From the NCBI RefSeq assembly GCF_902806695.1, contig NZ_CADCXN010000091.1, positions 40,800 through 104,799 of the forward strand: 64,000 bases of DNA, in the 5' to 3' direction. The position numbers and the translations under genes are program-made. Shown here piece by piece: positions 17,343 through 26,856 of this stretch (its first letter is position 1; each line of letters begins with the position of its first letter). The notes under the pieces are model-generated. The model was not told the DNA's origin. It searched no databases and saw nothing but the letters and a program-made list of their open reading frames with translations. Origin of the DNA: Candidatus Methylobacter favarea. GTDB taxonomy: Bacteria; Pseudomonadota; Gammaproteobacteria; Methylococcales; Methylomonadaceae.

Positions 17343-17804
17343 ATGATGCAATACTGGCTTATGAAATCCGAACCTGATGCGTTTGCTATAAATGATTTAT
17401 ACAGCAGGCCCAACCAGACCGAGCATTGGGACGGCGTCCGTAATTACCAGGCCAGAAATATGATGCGGGATGCCATGAAGCTGGGTGACCAGGTATTCTT
17501 TTATCACTCCAACTGCGATGAGCCCGGTATTGTCGGTATTATGGAAGTGGTTCGGGAAGGCTACCCCGATTTTCTCGCCTTCGATTTGAACGACCAGCAT
17601 TTTGATTCGAAAAGTGATCCTGCCAGGCCGCGCTGGATGATGGTTGATGTTAAATATGTCAAAACACTGGCCCGCACCATCACTCTTAAGGAATTAAAGC
17701 AAAAAGCGGAACTGGCGGACTTTGCCCTGATAAGGCCCGGCAATAGATTATCAATTCTGCCGGTGAGCAAAAAACAGTGGGATTTTATTCTTTCCCTGGA
17801 ATGA
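17343..17804 (+). CDS. EVE-domain protein
   Basis: A 153-residue protein made up of a single EVE (PUA-like) domain, with the family blocks YWLMKSEPDAF, WDGVRNYQARNMMRDAMKLGD, FFYHSN, GIVGIMEV and RWMMVDVKYVK. EVE domains bind modified bases in DNA or RNA; the bacterial stand-alone form has no firmly known role. A second ATG follows directly at 17346 and is equally possible. The gene is monocistronic. Confidence 0.9.
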   Translation: MMQYWLMKSEPDAFAINDLYSRPNQTEHWDGVRNYQARNMMRDAMKLGDQVFFYHSNCDEPGIVGIMEVVREGYPDFLAFDLNDQHFDSKSDPARPRWMMVDVKYVKTLARTITLKELKQKAELADFALIRPGNRLSILPVSKKQWDFILSLE

Positions 17805-17994
17805 GAAGGTTTTCAAGGCCATCAACTCAATAATATATAGACAAGCGGCGGGGTCGGGATGGGCTGCTTTGTGTAGGCGGTGTATGAATAGTTATGTTAA
17901 TCAGCCCTTTAAAATACCTGAAAACCAATAACTATAAAAATTTAACAAGGCCTGGTTTTATATGATCCGGATATTGGGCAAGAGAGAATAATAT

Positions 17995-19518
17995 TTAATT
18001 CATCCCGCCTGAAAACAACCGATAGGCCGGGTTTTCAGTTTCTTCGCAGTAAGAAAAACCCAGACTGTCGAGACATTGTTGAAAAGCTTTCCGCTCAGAG
18101 TTCGGCATTTGCACGCCCATTAATACTTTTCCGAAAGCGGCGCCATGATTGCGGTAATGGAATAAACTGATATTCCAGTAGCCATCCAAAGCCGTTAAAA
18201 AACGCAGCAGAGCTCCCGGCCGCTCAGGAAATTCCAGGCTATAGATAATCTCGTTAAGCTCGCACGGCGCATGGCCGCCAACCATATAGCGCACATGTTC
18301 CTTGGCTAATTCGTTGGCGGTCATGTCGGTAACAGGAAAGCCCTGTTCCTGAAGATAGTGGATTATTGACGCCCGGTCCGATTCCAGGCCACTGCTGGAC
18401 AGGCCGACAAAAACCCGGGCAAGACTGTTGTCAAAATACCGGTAATTAAATTCGGTAATGCTGCGCCCCCCCAGCAATTTACAAAATTTTAAAAAACTGC
18501 CCGGCGTTTCCGGAATCGTAACAGCCAGTAAAATTTCCCTGTGTTCACCCACTTGCGCGCGCTCGGCCACATAACGCAGCCGGTCAAAGTTAATATTTGC
18601 CCCGCTGTCTATGGCAATCAGACTATGGCCGGTGATTTGCTCCCGTTCTATATATTTTTTTAATCCGGCAATGGCCAAGGCGCCAGCCGGTTCTGCAATC
18701 GAGCGGGTATCGTCAAAAATATCTTTAATTGCCGCGCAGATTTCATCGGTATTGACCGTTATCACTTCATCCACATAGTGTTGCGCCAGGCGGAATGGCT
18801 CGACGCCGATCTGCTTGACGGCCACGCCGTCAGCAAATAAACCGACCTGTTTAATGATAATCCTGCGACTTGCTTTCAAGGCCCGGTTCAGGCAATCGGC
18901 GTCATCCGGCTCAACGCCGATAATTTTGATTTCGGGCCGAACAAATTTTACATAGGCTGCAATACCGGCAATGAGCCCGCCGCCGCCGACAGGTACAAAA
19001 ATGGCATCCAGACGGCCGGTCTGTTGCCTGAGAATTTCCATGGCGACGGTGCCCTGGCCGGCAATGACATCGGGGTCATCATAGGGATGAATAAAAACCA
19101 TGGCTTTTTCGGCTGCCAGTTCCTGGGCGTGGCCGTAGGCTTCATCATAGGAATCGCCGAATAAAACTATTTTCGCGCCTCTGGCCTTGACGGATTCAAC
19201 TTTTATTTCCGGCGTCGTTTTAGGCATGACTATCAATGCCTTGATACCGAGTTTTTTTGCCGACAAGGCGACGCCCTGGGCATGATTTCCTGCAGAAGCG
19301 GCAATCACGCCTTTTAATTTCGACGCTTCATCAAGCAGGGACATTTTGTTATAGGCCCCTCTCAATTTAAACGAGAAGACCGATTGCAGGTCCTCGCGTT
19401 TTAAATAAACGGTATTTGCAAAGCGTTCCGACAACAACGGTGCGAAATCCAGAGGGGTTTCTATGGCAACATCGTAAACTTTGGCGCGTAGAATTTTTTC
19501 TATGTATTTTAATGGCAT
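17995..19518 (-). CDS. ilvA: Threonine ammonia-lyase, biosynthetic
   Basis: Converts threonine to 2-oxobutanoate and ammonia, the first step to isoleucine. The 507-residue length is that of the biosynthetic, two-ACT-domain enzyme. PLP-fold motifs: SVFSFKLRGAYNK with the Schiff-base lysine, ASAGNHAQGVAL, and PVGGGGLIAGIA. The C-terminal third (from about residue 325) holds two ACT-like regulatory segments with VTIPETPGSFLKF and LEFPERPGALLRF, where isoleucine and valine would bind. It is divergent from rpiA with an 84-base shared promoter gap. Confidence 0.95.
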   Translation of the reverse strand: MPLKYIEKILRAKVYDVAIETPLDFAPLLSERFANTVYLKREDLQSVFSFKLRGAYNKMSLLDEASKLKGVIAASAGNHAQGVALSAKKLGIKALIVMPKTTPEIKVESVKARGAKIVLFGDSYDEAYGHAQELAAEKAMVFIHPYDDPDVIAGQGTVAMEILRQQTGRLDAIFVPVGGGGLIAGIAAYVKFVRPEIKIIGVEPDDADCLNRALKASRRIIIKQVGLFADGVAVKQIGVEPFRLAQHYVDEVITVNTDEICAAIKDIFDDTRSIAEPAGALAIAGLKKYIEREQITGHSLIAIDSGANINFDRLRYVAERAQVGEHREILLAVTIPETPGSFLKFCKLLGGRSITEFNYRYFDNSLARVFVGLSSSGLESDRASIIHYLQEQGFPVTDMTANELAKEHVRYMVGGHAPCELNEIIYSLEFPERPGALLRFLTALDGYWNISLFHYRNHGAAFGKVLMGVQMPNSERKAFQQCLDSLGFSYCEETENPAYRLFSGGMN

Positions 19519-19602
19519 TTTTAAAAAATCGGCTGAACTATCGGTGTATCTGCGCTATTATCGCATACCCTTTACTAACTTAACCGGATTTACGGCAGGC
19601 TT

Positions 19603-20259
19603 ATGAATCAAGATGACATAAATAAAAAGAAAGCAGCTCAGGCCGCTTTAAAATATATCAAGGATGTGCCGGTAATCGGCGTGGGCACGGGTTCTACCGT
19701 GAATCACTTCATCAATTTTCTGGCTGATAGCAGAGGAGATTTTGAAGGCGCGGTCTCGAGTTCCGAAGGGACTAGCGAACGCTTGAGAAAGGCCGGTATT
19801 CCGGTACTTGATTTAAACGCAGTCGGCACTATTGAAGTGTATGTGGATGGCGCTGACGAAGTCAATCCCGGTAAACAGCTGATCAAGGGCGGCGGCGGCG
19901 CTTTAACGCGCGAAAAGATCATTGCCGCGGCCAGCAGGCAATTTGTCTGCATTGTTGACGGCTCGAAATGCGTGGATGTGCTGGGCGCGTTTCCCTTGCC
20001 GATTGAAGTAATCCCGATGGCCAGAAGCTATGTCGCCAGGGAAATGGTTAAATTAGGCGGTCAGCCGGTATGGCGGGAAAACTTCATTACCGATAATCAC
20101 AATCAGATACTTGATGTCCACAATCTGGATATTATGGAGCCTGTCAAGCTGGAGCAGATCATCAATAATATCACCGGCGTGGTCACGGTCGGCCTGTTCG
20201 CCATGCGCCCTGCGGATGTTGTGTTGATCAGCAGGGGCGATAAAATTGTAACGCTATAA
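19603..20259 (+). CDS. rpiA: Ribose-5-phosphate isomerase A
   Basis: Interconverts ribose-5-phosphate and ribulose-5-phosphate in the pentose and ribulose-monophosphate pathways. At 218 residues it has the usual length, with the diagnostic blocks [31 protein letters not shown] (active-site Asp pair), [12 protein letters not shown] and [11 protein letters not shown]. It is divergent from ilvA and convergent with gspD, sharing a hairpin with the latter's 3' end. Confidence 0.95.
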   Translation: MNQDDINKKKAAQAALKYIKDVPVIGVGTGSTVNHFINFLADSRGDFEGAVSSSEGTSERLRKAGIPVLDLNAVGTIEVYVDGADEVNPGKQLIKGGGGALTREKIIAAASRQFVCIVDGSKCVDVLGAFPLPIEVIPMARSYVAREMVKLGGQPVWRENFITDNHNQILDVHNLDIMEPVKLEQIINNITGVVTVGLFAMRPADVVLISRGDKIVTL

Positions 20260-20267
20260 ATTGTCCA

Positions 20268-20303
20268 ACAGGCTTATATCCAAAGCAAAGGCTATAAGCC
20301 TGT
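20268..20303. terminator. Hairpin between convergent rpiA and gspD
   Basis: ACAGGCTTATA (20268-20278) and TATAAGCCTGT (20293-20303) form a perfect 11-bp stem with a 14-nt loop. One arm covers the last codons and stop of gspD. The T-runs on both sides are weak, so termination by this hairpin is plausible but not certain. Confidence 0.5.
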
Positions 20304-22457
20304 ATTTCCCCGTCTTTTGATTGAACTAACCGGATATTCCTGATAAATACCGGTTAGTTTGCGCTTGAATTCATCAGAAATGAGCCGGGAATCCTGCTTG
20401 CTTTTCACCACGCGCGGCGTGATCAGGATAACCAGCTCTCTCTTGGTTCGGGTGAAAGTTGTATTGCCGAATAAGGGCCCTATCCACGGAAGCTCATGTA
20501 AAAAAGGAATCCCGCTTTTAACCGCATTATTAGTGTCATCAATTAAACCGCCCAATACGATGGTTTCGCCGTCATTTACGGCAATAAAACTCTCAATCTC
20601 TTTTTTGGCAATGGTAGGCGAAGTGGAGACGCCTGTATTTCCTAAAAAGGGGGTACTGAAAACCTGTTTGATTTCCATGATAACCACGCCGTTCGCATTA
20701 ACCCTGGGCGTCACTTCCAGGGTGACGCCCGTATCAAGATACTGAATTGACGCGGATTGAGCGATGCTGGGAGTCTGGCCGCCAGCGATAGGAAGCTGGG
20801 TTGTGCTGGTTTGTATGGGTACCTGGTCACCGACATTTATTTTGGCCTGCTGATTATTCAGCACCATTAAAGAAGGCGATGAAATTACATTAAGATTACC
20901 TTTATCGGCTTGCGCGCTTAAAATTGCATTCACAGCGCCTGAGTTGTATACTAGGCTGAGTCCGCCTGTTGCAAAGGCCGATGTGGCTGCGGCGGCAGTG
21001 CTTCCTAATGAAGTTCCAGGACCCAAGGCGCTGCCGATATTGCTATTGCCATTGTTTAAAAACCAGGCTATGCCGTACTTTAAATTATCCTTCAACTCAA
21101 CCGAGGCTATTGTCGCATCAATCAATACCTGCAAAGGCACTACATCGAGTTGAGCGATTACCTTTCGTATGACCTCATATTCCTGAGCCGTAGCGACAAC
21201 AACCACTGAATTATTGGCTTTATCGGCAATGATTCTTACCTCGCCCACATTCGCAACTTCTGCATTGCCGGTTTGTTTATTAGCAGACGATGAGCTTTTG
21301 GCCACTGACTGTTTGGCGGGATCTTTGTTGCTTAGCTCAGCCGATTTTTTACCCGATGCAACTTTTGCAGAGGAATCTTTTTTTTGAGCGCCGGTAAAAA
21401 TTTCATTTAATGTGCCTGCAAGCTCTTCGGCATCTGCGTGCTGAGCCTTATAGACATTAACGCCCCCGCCTGTGCCTGAATTGGCCCGGTCCAGTCTAAG
21501 CACCCAATTTTCAATGTCTTTCAGATATCTGGCCTGGTGAGTGATAGCCATCACAGCATTCAATCTGTCAATGGCGATAAAACGGAAAAAGTCAGACTCT
21601 TCGTCACCTTTTTTATTAAAAACGGCCTCCAGCTCTTCAATAATTTTTTCCGGTTCCACATGAGTTAAAGGAAACAGGCCGAAAGAACGCCCCTTTAACA
21701 TATCAATATCGAAAGTGCTGACCATATCCATGATTCGCGCCAGTTCATCTGCCGTTCCGGAAGCTAACAAAATATTGCGGGTGCCGTCAACATGAAGGAT
21801 AGATTTTGCCGGTACCAGAGGTTTTAATACTTCAACCAGGTTTTCGACAGCCACATTTCGAACTGGTATGACTTTAATCTGATAGCCGGGCTTTCCCGTG
21901 CCTGCCGAAGTTGAAAAGCTGGTGTTGTAAAGGGCGTCTTCGGCAGGTTCTATATGATAAATCCTGCCGTCTTTGACCAAAGCGGCATTATTCATTTTCA
22001 AAACCATTTCTAACGTAGGCAATAATTCTTCCTTGGTCAAGGCCTGAGTTGTTTGCAAGGTTACCTTGCCCCCGACTTTCGGGCTTAATACATAGTTTTG
22101 CCCAAGAATATCGCTCAGAATAACTTTAGCCACCTCTCCGAGATCAGCTTCATCAAAATTAAGACTGTACGATGCTTCACCGCGGGTGCCGGTTCTTCGG
22201 TGCTGAGCTATTGAGCCTGCCGTAAACCGATCAGTGTCGAGAATTATTTCATTCTTGGGCCGAATGGTTTCGCTTGATGGAGGCTTATTTCGCAATTCTT
22301 TAAAAACAGCGCCGGTCTTGTCGCTTTCCTGGTCTTTTTTGGCAGGGACCAAAGGCAGTTTAGCGGCTTGTCGGGGATTTAATAGCTCACAACTTGAAAG
22401 CATTAATGACGCTATCAAAAAGCACAATAACGCTTTTTTATTTCCCGGTGTATTCAT
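20292..22457 (-). CDS. gspD: Type II secretion outer-membrane secretin
   Basis: Forms the outer-membrane channel of the type II secretion system. The 721-residue protein has a lipoprotein signal (SLMLSSCELLN), N0 and three KH-like N domains (ILGQNYVLSPKVGGKVTLQT; VIPVRNVAVENLVEVLKPL; FGLFPLTHVEPEKIIEEL; NVYKAQHADAEELAGTLNEI), a Ser/Lys-rich linker in the third, and a C-terminal secretin domain (VGDQVPIQTS, TGVTLEVTPRV, ETIVLGGLI, PFLHELPWIGPLFG, LVILITPRVV). It is the last gene of the gsp operon and overlaps gspN by 20 bases. The lipobox suggests that it can reach the outer membrane with little or no pilotin. Confidence 0.93.
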   Translation of the reverse strand: MNTPGNKKALLCFLIASLMLSSCELLNPRQAAKLPLVPAKKDQESDKTGAVFKELRNKPPSSETIRPKNEIILDTDRFTAGSIAQHRRTGTRGEASYSLNFDEADLGEVAKVILSDILGQNYVLSPKVGGKVTLQTTQALTKEELLPTLEMVLKMNNAALVKDGRIYHIEPAEDALYNTSFSTSAGTGKPGYQIKVIPVRNVAVENLVEVLKPLVPAKSILHVDGTRNILLASGTADELARIMDMVSTFDIDMLKGRSFGLFPLTHVEPEKIIEELEAVFNKKGDEESDFFRFIAIDRLNAVMAITHQARYLKDIENWVLRLDRANSGTGGGVNVYKAQHADAEELAGTLNEIFTGAQKKDSSAKVASGKKSAELSNKDPAKQSVAKSSSSANKQTGNAEVANVGEVRIIADKANNSVVVVATAQEYEVIRKVIAQLDVVPLQVLIDATIASVELKDNLKYGIAWFLNNGNSNIGSALGPGTSLGSTAAAATSAFATGGLSLVYNSGAVNAILSAQADKGNLNVISSPSLMVLNNQQAKINVGDQVPIQTSTTQLPIAGGQTPSIAQSASIQYLDTGVTLEVTPRVNANGVVIMEIKQVFSTPFLGNTGVSTSPTIAKKEIESFIAVNDGETIVLGGLIDDTNNAVKSGIPFLHELPWIGPLFGNTTFTRTKRELVILITPRVVKSKQDSRLISDEFKRKLTGIYQEYPVSSIKRRGNTGL

Positions 22458-23052
22458 TATTATTGTTCTCGAAATCGCCTTCAGCAGCTTCAGGCATAGG
22501 GGGCGTATTAGCCGGATTGGGTGTATTTTTGGGTGCAGGTGAATTTTTCGGTTTAGGTTTTCTAAGCAACAGTTCCTTCTGTTTAGCGCCTAGTGTCATG
22601 ATGACTCTGTCCTTTTTAATTTCAGTCAATGTCCAGCCGTCGATAGCAGTGCCTTTGGTTATTCTCCGATGATTATCTTTAGCGACCGTGGTGTTGGAAC
22701 GGCTGAATAATGCTGCTGAGAGGCCTTTTTTTGTCGAATAGACTCCGTTCAGCAGCCAATCAAATGTCTCGGCTGCCGCCATGGCCTGCCCTTCTTCAAG
22801 GCGAGGTTCATCAACGGGTCTTCTGCCTTTGATGAAAAGAGGTCTTGCGACCAGATCCGCATAATTTTCTTCATGCTGCCTGGAGAGCTCTATGCGGGGC
22901 ATTTCATCTATCTGATATAAGGGTGCTTTCCCCGAGTTTATTAATCCGAGGAGGTTTTTTTGCGCCTGTTTTGCATATAGCCATTCACAGCCAATAATCA
23001 GCATCAACACGGCGCAAGCAGCAGCCATTAATTTAATTAGCCTGACGTTCAT
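22438..23052 (-). CDS. gspN: T2SS inner-membrane protein, GspN/XpsN (GspC-like) type
   Basis: A 204-residue protein with one N-terminal membrane helix and a periplasmic domain containing DLVARPLFIKGRRPVDE, a pattern shared with the homology region of GspC-like proteins. The tail is proline- and asparagine-rich. In the Xanthomonas xps operon the gene in this place (between M and D) is xpsN, which links inner-membrane parts to the secretin, and no separate gspC is present in this operon. The assignment rests on position and the domain pattern. It overlaps both neighbours by a few bases. Confidence 0.7.
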   Translation of the reverse strand: MNVRLIKLMAAACAVLMLIIGCEWLYAKQAQKNLLGLINSGKAPLYQIDEMPRIELSRQHEENYADLVARPLFIKGRRPVDEPRLEEGQAMAAAETFDWLLNGVYSTKKGLSAALFSRSNTTVAKDNHRRITKGTAIDGWTLTEIKKDRVIMTLGAKQKELLLRKPKPKNSPAPKNTPNPANTPPMPEAAEGDFENNNNEYTGK

Positions 23053-23636
23053 TCAGGCTGTTTCCTCATAAAACTGACCGCCTGAAAATTAACGTTCAGC
23101 TCATTACTGGGCTCAATCTGGCGCGTTTTTCTATTCCTTCTGCCGCGCAGGGGTCTTATATCTATCTGGTCAACGATAATGAGCGGCGTCGAAGTTTCTA
23201 TTTTGTAGAGTACAGTTCTCAGGACATTGCTATTACCGGTCATTCTGACTCTGACTGTTATCCGGCTAAATTCATCCTTGGCGCTGACCGGAAGCGCCTG
23301 GGTGCTGCTTAATTGGCCACCCGCATCGACGATGGCTTTTTTAATAAATTCCTGCATTTCAGCCGATGCCAGGGCACTGGTTCCTTTGCTGTTGAAATAA
23401 CCTTGCTGTTCATGCTGAATCTTTATCTTATTCATGCTGGCGAACACGGCATCTTTCTGAGCCAGAATTCGTTGATATTGCTGCAGGCTGAAAACAAGGG
23501 CATTTTTAGTTTCATGGAACTCCAATCCTTTGCTGATAACAGGCACTAAAATCACCATACCCGCAATCAGCAGCACGGCAATTAATAGCCCAACAGCAAG
23601 CCATCTTTGTCTTTGAGGATTATCAGGTATTATCAC
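23049..23636 (-). CDS. gspM: T2SS protein GspM
   Basis: An inner-membrane assembly protein: one helix (WLAVGLLIAVLLIAGMVILV) near the N-end, a coiled-coil (QQYQRILAQKDAVFASMN) and a small ferredoxin-like periplasmic domain. The longest frame begins at 23762 but would overlap gspL by 140 bases and carry a basic nonsense leader. GTG 23636 has AGAGG 6 bases upstream, overlaps gspL by only 14 bases and leaves a 195-residue protein of normal layout, so it is chosen. It is expected to pair with GspL. Confidence 0.8.
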   Translation of the reverse strand: MIIPDNPQRQRWLAVGLLIAVLLIAGMVILVPVISKGLEFHETKNALVFSLQQYQRILAQKDAVFASMNKIKIQHEQQGYFNSKGTSALASAEMQEFIKKAIVDAGGQLSSTQALPVSAKDEFSRITVRVRMTGNSNVLRTVLYKIETSTPLIIVDQIDIRPLRGRRNRKTRQIEPSNELNVNFQAVSFMRKQPE

Positions 23637-24735
23637 CTGCGCCTCTTTTTGCAGTGATATCAACAGTAATCTGGAAACGCTCAAGGCCCGTGCTTTTGTC
23701 CTGAGTAACCGGCGACACAAAGCGGGCGTTTGCGAATAACTCGGAAGCTTCCAGCACTGCAATTAACGCCGAAGCCGCGGGGGATTCTCCCTGCATTTGC
23801 AGATGGCCATCCGAATACTGGGCATATGACAGCCAGGTGTCGTCTTTGATTAAAGCGCTTAAAGTATTCAACATAACCACGACCGGGGGGGCGGCGTTTT
23901 TTTCGTTGATCAGCTTGCGCGTTTCATCGATCATGGCATCAATTTCCAATTGCAGTGCCTTAACATTTTTGGCTTCTTTTTCTACCGTGTTGATTTTTGC
24001 CTGCAATTCATTAACCGCCCGGTATTCGAACCAGGTCGGCATGCCTATAGCGGCCGCCAGCATTAAAAATACTGCTCCAGCTAATGCCGAGTGGATCAGA
24101 CGCGGCGTTTTCGCGGTTTTTTGTCTTAGCCATTCCGGCAGCAGAGTGTAATACTCATCGTTTTGTGCCAAATCATTTGCCGAGCCTTCATAATCAACAA
24201 ATAGCGGTGCTATTTCCATGGCTTTGAGATCTTCATAAAGTGCATTCAACATTTGCCGCGTCGTCAGCACGAGCATGACCCTGATTTGACCTGATTCGCT
24301 AATTACCTCGAGCGGCTTAACTGCAAAATAAACATCTTCTGCCTTAAACGGCGTATAGCGATCAATTTCATAGGCGACCACCTGCTGCAGGTTTTCTTTT
24401 GCAACAGCCGGCAGAGCCAGCTCTTTTTGAATCGCATCCTGTCCGCTTAATCGGATTATTAAATTAGCTTTAGGCAGTCTTTCATCAGTTGCCAGTAAAG
24501 CCTTGTACTGGGCTATTCCTGCTTCATTTCGATCCAGTTTTCCGAGGTCTTCAATTTGCCCATCAAGTAGATAAACAAGCTCTAAATGATTATTTTGGGG
24601 GCGCATAATGATAAAGCCGTGCCTGTCATTGACCAGCTGCTTTATTTTTTCCGGTACTAAAAAGGCAAGTTCACGCTTCCACCAGCGAAAAAACTTTTTA
24701 AATTCCAGATCAATTGTTGAATTCAGGTTCAGCAT
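23623..24735 (-). CDS. gspL: T2SS protein GspL (PilM/PilN-like)
   Basis: A 370-residue protein that bridges the cytosolic ATPase GspE and the membrane platform. The N-terminal half is PilM/actin-like (ELALPAVAKENLQQVVAYEIDRYTPF and VLTTRQMLNALYEDL). There is a membrane helix at about residue 215 (SALAGAVFLMLAAAIG), then a periplasmic PilN-like part with coiled coil (ELQAKINTVEKEAKN) and TWLSYAQYSDGHLQMQG. It overlaps gspK by 26 bases and gspM by 14, so translation is tightly coupled. Confidence 0.85.
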   Translation of the reverse strand: MLNLNSTIDLEFKKFFRWWKRELAFLVPEKIKQLVNDRHGFIIMRPQNNHLELVYLLDGQIEDLGKLDRNEAGIAQYKALLATDERLPKANLIIRLSGQDAIQKELALPAVAKENLQQVVAYEIDRYTPFKAEDVYFAVKPLEVISESGQIRVMLVLTTRQMLNALYEDLKAMEIAPLFVDYEGSANDLAQNDEYYTLLPEWLRQKTAKTPRLIHSALAGAVFLMLAAAIGMPTWFEYRAVNELQAKINTVEKEAKNVKALQLEIDAMIDETRKLINEKNAAPPVVVMLNTLSALIKDDTWLSYAQYSDGHLQMQGESPAASALIAVLEASELFANARFVSPVTQDKSTGLERFQITVDITAKRGAGDNT

Positions 24736-25729
24736 ATTGCATCACTAATAAATCGAGCATTTCATCGGTAAACAGTGAGAGGGTATTGGTATAGCCAACC
24801 TGCCATTTCAGTATTTGAAACGGGCCGAACTGAGGATTGTCTGAGTTTTTTATCACTGTGTTTATCATGGTTTTTGATCCGTCACTCAGTCGTGCTTCAG
24901 ACTGAACTGAAACTATCGCATTTTGCCCGGATACGGTATTTTGTGCTGAACCTGAAGGAAATCCTGGGGTGGGGAGGCCGCTGAGGGCGCTTTCCCGCCT
25001 TGCGGCAAGGAAATTTTCCACCACCCCCGGCTCCAGGCCAGGCAGCACTTCCAAGACGTTTCTGGAAGCCAGTTGCAGATCAACCGGTTGTCCTGAATAA
25101 ACAGTAACTAAATCTTCAATCCACAAAAAAATATTTTCATCCATTCCCAGTACCATCTGCAGTTCTTCAATAGATTGAAAAGGTTTATTTCGGGGCTGAT
25201 AGCTTAAGCCGGCTTTCTGATACTCTGCTTTTTCAGCGCCGTCCAGGTGCACCAGATCATCTTTATCGCGCCAATCGAGAATGGCATTCACCAGTTTATT
25301 TTTTTGCTCATCATCCTCCACGGGAGCATGATTCATCAGGCTTTGCAGTAAAGCTTGGTCAGCAATATTAATATCTATTTTTCCGGATTCGGATAATAGA
25401 CGTAACCGGACTTTGGCGTTTCCAAAATCCATTTCATAAACGCTGCCGTCTGTCCGCCAGCGTTTATTAGGCTCCGGATTCAGCAGCATCATTTCGGCAA
25501 TGGCAAGTCCTGACTCGGCAATGGACTTGGCCTGAGCGTTACTGACTATTCCTGTAATAATGGATGATTCCCGGCGCATGCTGAGGGCAAAACTTCCCGC
25601 CATTATTGTCAGTAAGCTTACAATCCATAACACCAGAACCAGAGCCAGGCCGTTCTGGGTTGCGGGGAGTTGCCGGAGGATTATCATGGGATTTAAAGAC
25701 TTACAGACCAAGCTGTCAGAGGCTTTCAT
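24710..25729 (-). CDS. gspK: T2SS minor pseudopilin GspK
   Basis: The largest pseudopilin, which caps the pseudopilus tip. At 339 residues it has a short leader ending in G before a hydrophobic pilin helix (LALVLVLWIVSLLTIMAGS). Family blocks include DWRDKDDLVHLDGAEKAEYQ, NKPFQSIEELQMVLGM and the GLEPGVVENFLAARR helix. As usual in GspK, the +5 glutamate of other pseudopilins is missing. Its first codons overlap the end of gspJ. Confidence 0.9.
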   Translation of the reverse strand: MKASDSLVCKSLNPMIILRQLPATQNGLALVLVLWIVSLLTIMAGSFALSMRRESSIITGIVSNAQAKSIAESGLAIAEMMLLNPEPNKRWRTDGSVYEMDFGNAKVRLRLLSESGKIDINIADQALLQSLMNHAPVEDDEQKNKLVNAILDWRDKDDLVHLDGAEKAEYQKAGLSYQPRNKPFQSIEELQMVLGMDENIFLWIEDLVTVYSGQPVDLQLASRNVLEVLPGLEPGVVENFLAARRESALSGLPTPGFPSGSAQNTVSGQNAIVSVQSEARLSDGSKTMINTVIKNSDNPQFGPFQILKWQVGYTNTLSLFTDEMLDLLVMQYAEPEFNN

Positions 25730-26447
25730 CTTTCTCCTCTGAAGTGGCCGGGTTCTCCATATTCCCGGGTGTTCCCGGATTATTGATATCTTCTGAATTG
25801 TTTAAATTGCCGGTGATGTCCGGATTGTTATGCAAGCTTACAACCTTAAGTTCAATAATCATATCGGGCCAGAAAATTCCGTTTTCCGGTTTGATTCTGA
25901 TTTTGACTAGCTGCGGCTGTATATTTTTTTCCAGCCATTCATCTTGCCAATGACTTTCGCCAGACTCTTGATCGGCGCCAAAATACGCCAACTCAAAATC
26001 GCTTACCCGCCGGATTAAAACAACTTCATCTGCCGGCCGCTGTTCGTCTTCGGCCTCGGGAAAATAGGGTATTACCGCCACTTTTATAACTTGGTCTTTA
26101 TCTTCTTTCTGCAATTCTACTGAAAACATCTGTAAACCCGCCCTGCCGGCGCTAGCAGGAAACGCTGACACAAACTGCATGGATCGGGTTTTTCCCTGAA
26201 AAGACAGGATCTCGCCTTCGGGTGTAAAATCATTCAACAAGGGTCTGGCTGTACTCAAATGCCGTTGAAAAAAATTATAGACTACTGCGACTTCATTCAC
26301 TTCAGTTATTTTGGTTTCGCCTTTTTCCCAGCTGTCTGCACAAATTTTCAAACTGGTGAACAATAATACCACCATGATACTTAGCAGCGTCATGGCTATC
26401 AATACTTCAATCAGCGTAAAGCCTTGTGAGGTTTTACAATCCTTCAT
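25716..26447 (-). CDS. gspJ: T2SS minor pseudopilin GspJ
   Basis: A 243-residue pseudopilin with the prepilin cleavage site G/FTLIEVLIAMTLLSI and glutamate at +5. The C-end is long and Asn/Pro/Glu-rich (repeated NPD/NPG/NPA), an extension not needed for the fold. It overlaps gspI by 14 bases. It forms the tip complex with GspI and GspK. Confidence 0.88.
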   Translation of the reverse strand: MKDCKTSQGFTLIEVLIAMTLLSIMVVLLFTSLKICADSWEKGETKITEVNEVAVVYNFFQRHLSTARPLLNDFTPEGEILSFQGKTRSMQFVSAFPASAGRAGLQMFSVELQKEDKDQVIKVAVIPYFPEAEDEQRPADEVVLIRRVSDFELAYFGADQESGESHWQDEWLEKNIQPQLVKIRIKPENGIFWPDMIIELKVVSLHNNPDITGNLNNSEDINNPGTPGNMENPATSEEKDESL

Positions 26448-26856
26448 GTTCTTTATTAACCAATTCCTTATTAATTACCTTCAAAGTGGTCAGTTCCATC
26501 TGTCTGTCATTATCCCAGGCTATGGTGACCTTAATCTTAAAAAGTGCAGCGGGTATCGATTGGATATCAAGATTTTCCATAGTGAGATTAAAAGGAGCGA
26601 CGGAAACCCGCCAGTGATACTTTTCATTTTCCACTCCTGAGCTTTCCTCGGGCTTTAAGTCCGTTTCCACGCCTGTTTTTGCCATTAATGATTCTGCAAT
26701 TTGAACGGCCGCAGTGTACTCTTCGGCTAGTACAGCCGTATTGGCGCCGGTAGAAAATATCTTCAGCAAAATGCTCAGCGAAACCGCTAAAATTGAAAAG
26801 GCTATCAGAAGTTCAAGTAAAGAAAAGCCCGCCTGTTTATTTTTCTTCAAGTTCAA
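26434..26856 (-). CDS. gspI: T2SS minor pseudopilin GspI
   Basis: A 140-residue pseudopilin with the short leader MNLKKNKQAG, cleavage before FSLLELLIAFSILAVSLSIL, and glutamate at +5. A YHWRVSVAPF stretch matches the GspI core. It overlaps gspH by 20 bases and gspJ by 14. Confidence 0.88.
   Translation of the reverse strand: MNLKKNKQAGFSLLELLIAFSILAVSLSILLKIFSTGANTAVLAEEYTAAVQIAESLMAKTGVETDLKPEESSGVENEKYHWRVSVAPFNLTMENLDIQSIPAALFKIKVTIAWDNDRQMELTTLKVINKELVNKEHEGL

Noticed and set aside
23637..23762. N-terminal extension of GspM up to 23762
   Set aside because: It would overlap gspL by 140 bases, and GTG 23636 has a good ribosome site and gives a normal GspM.
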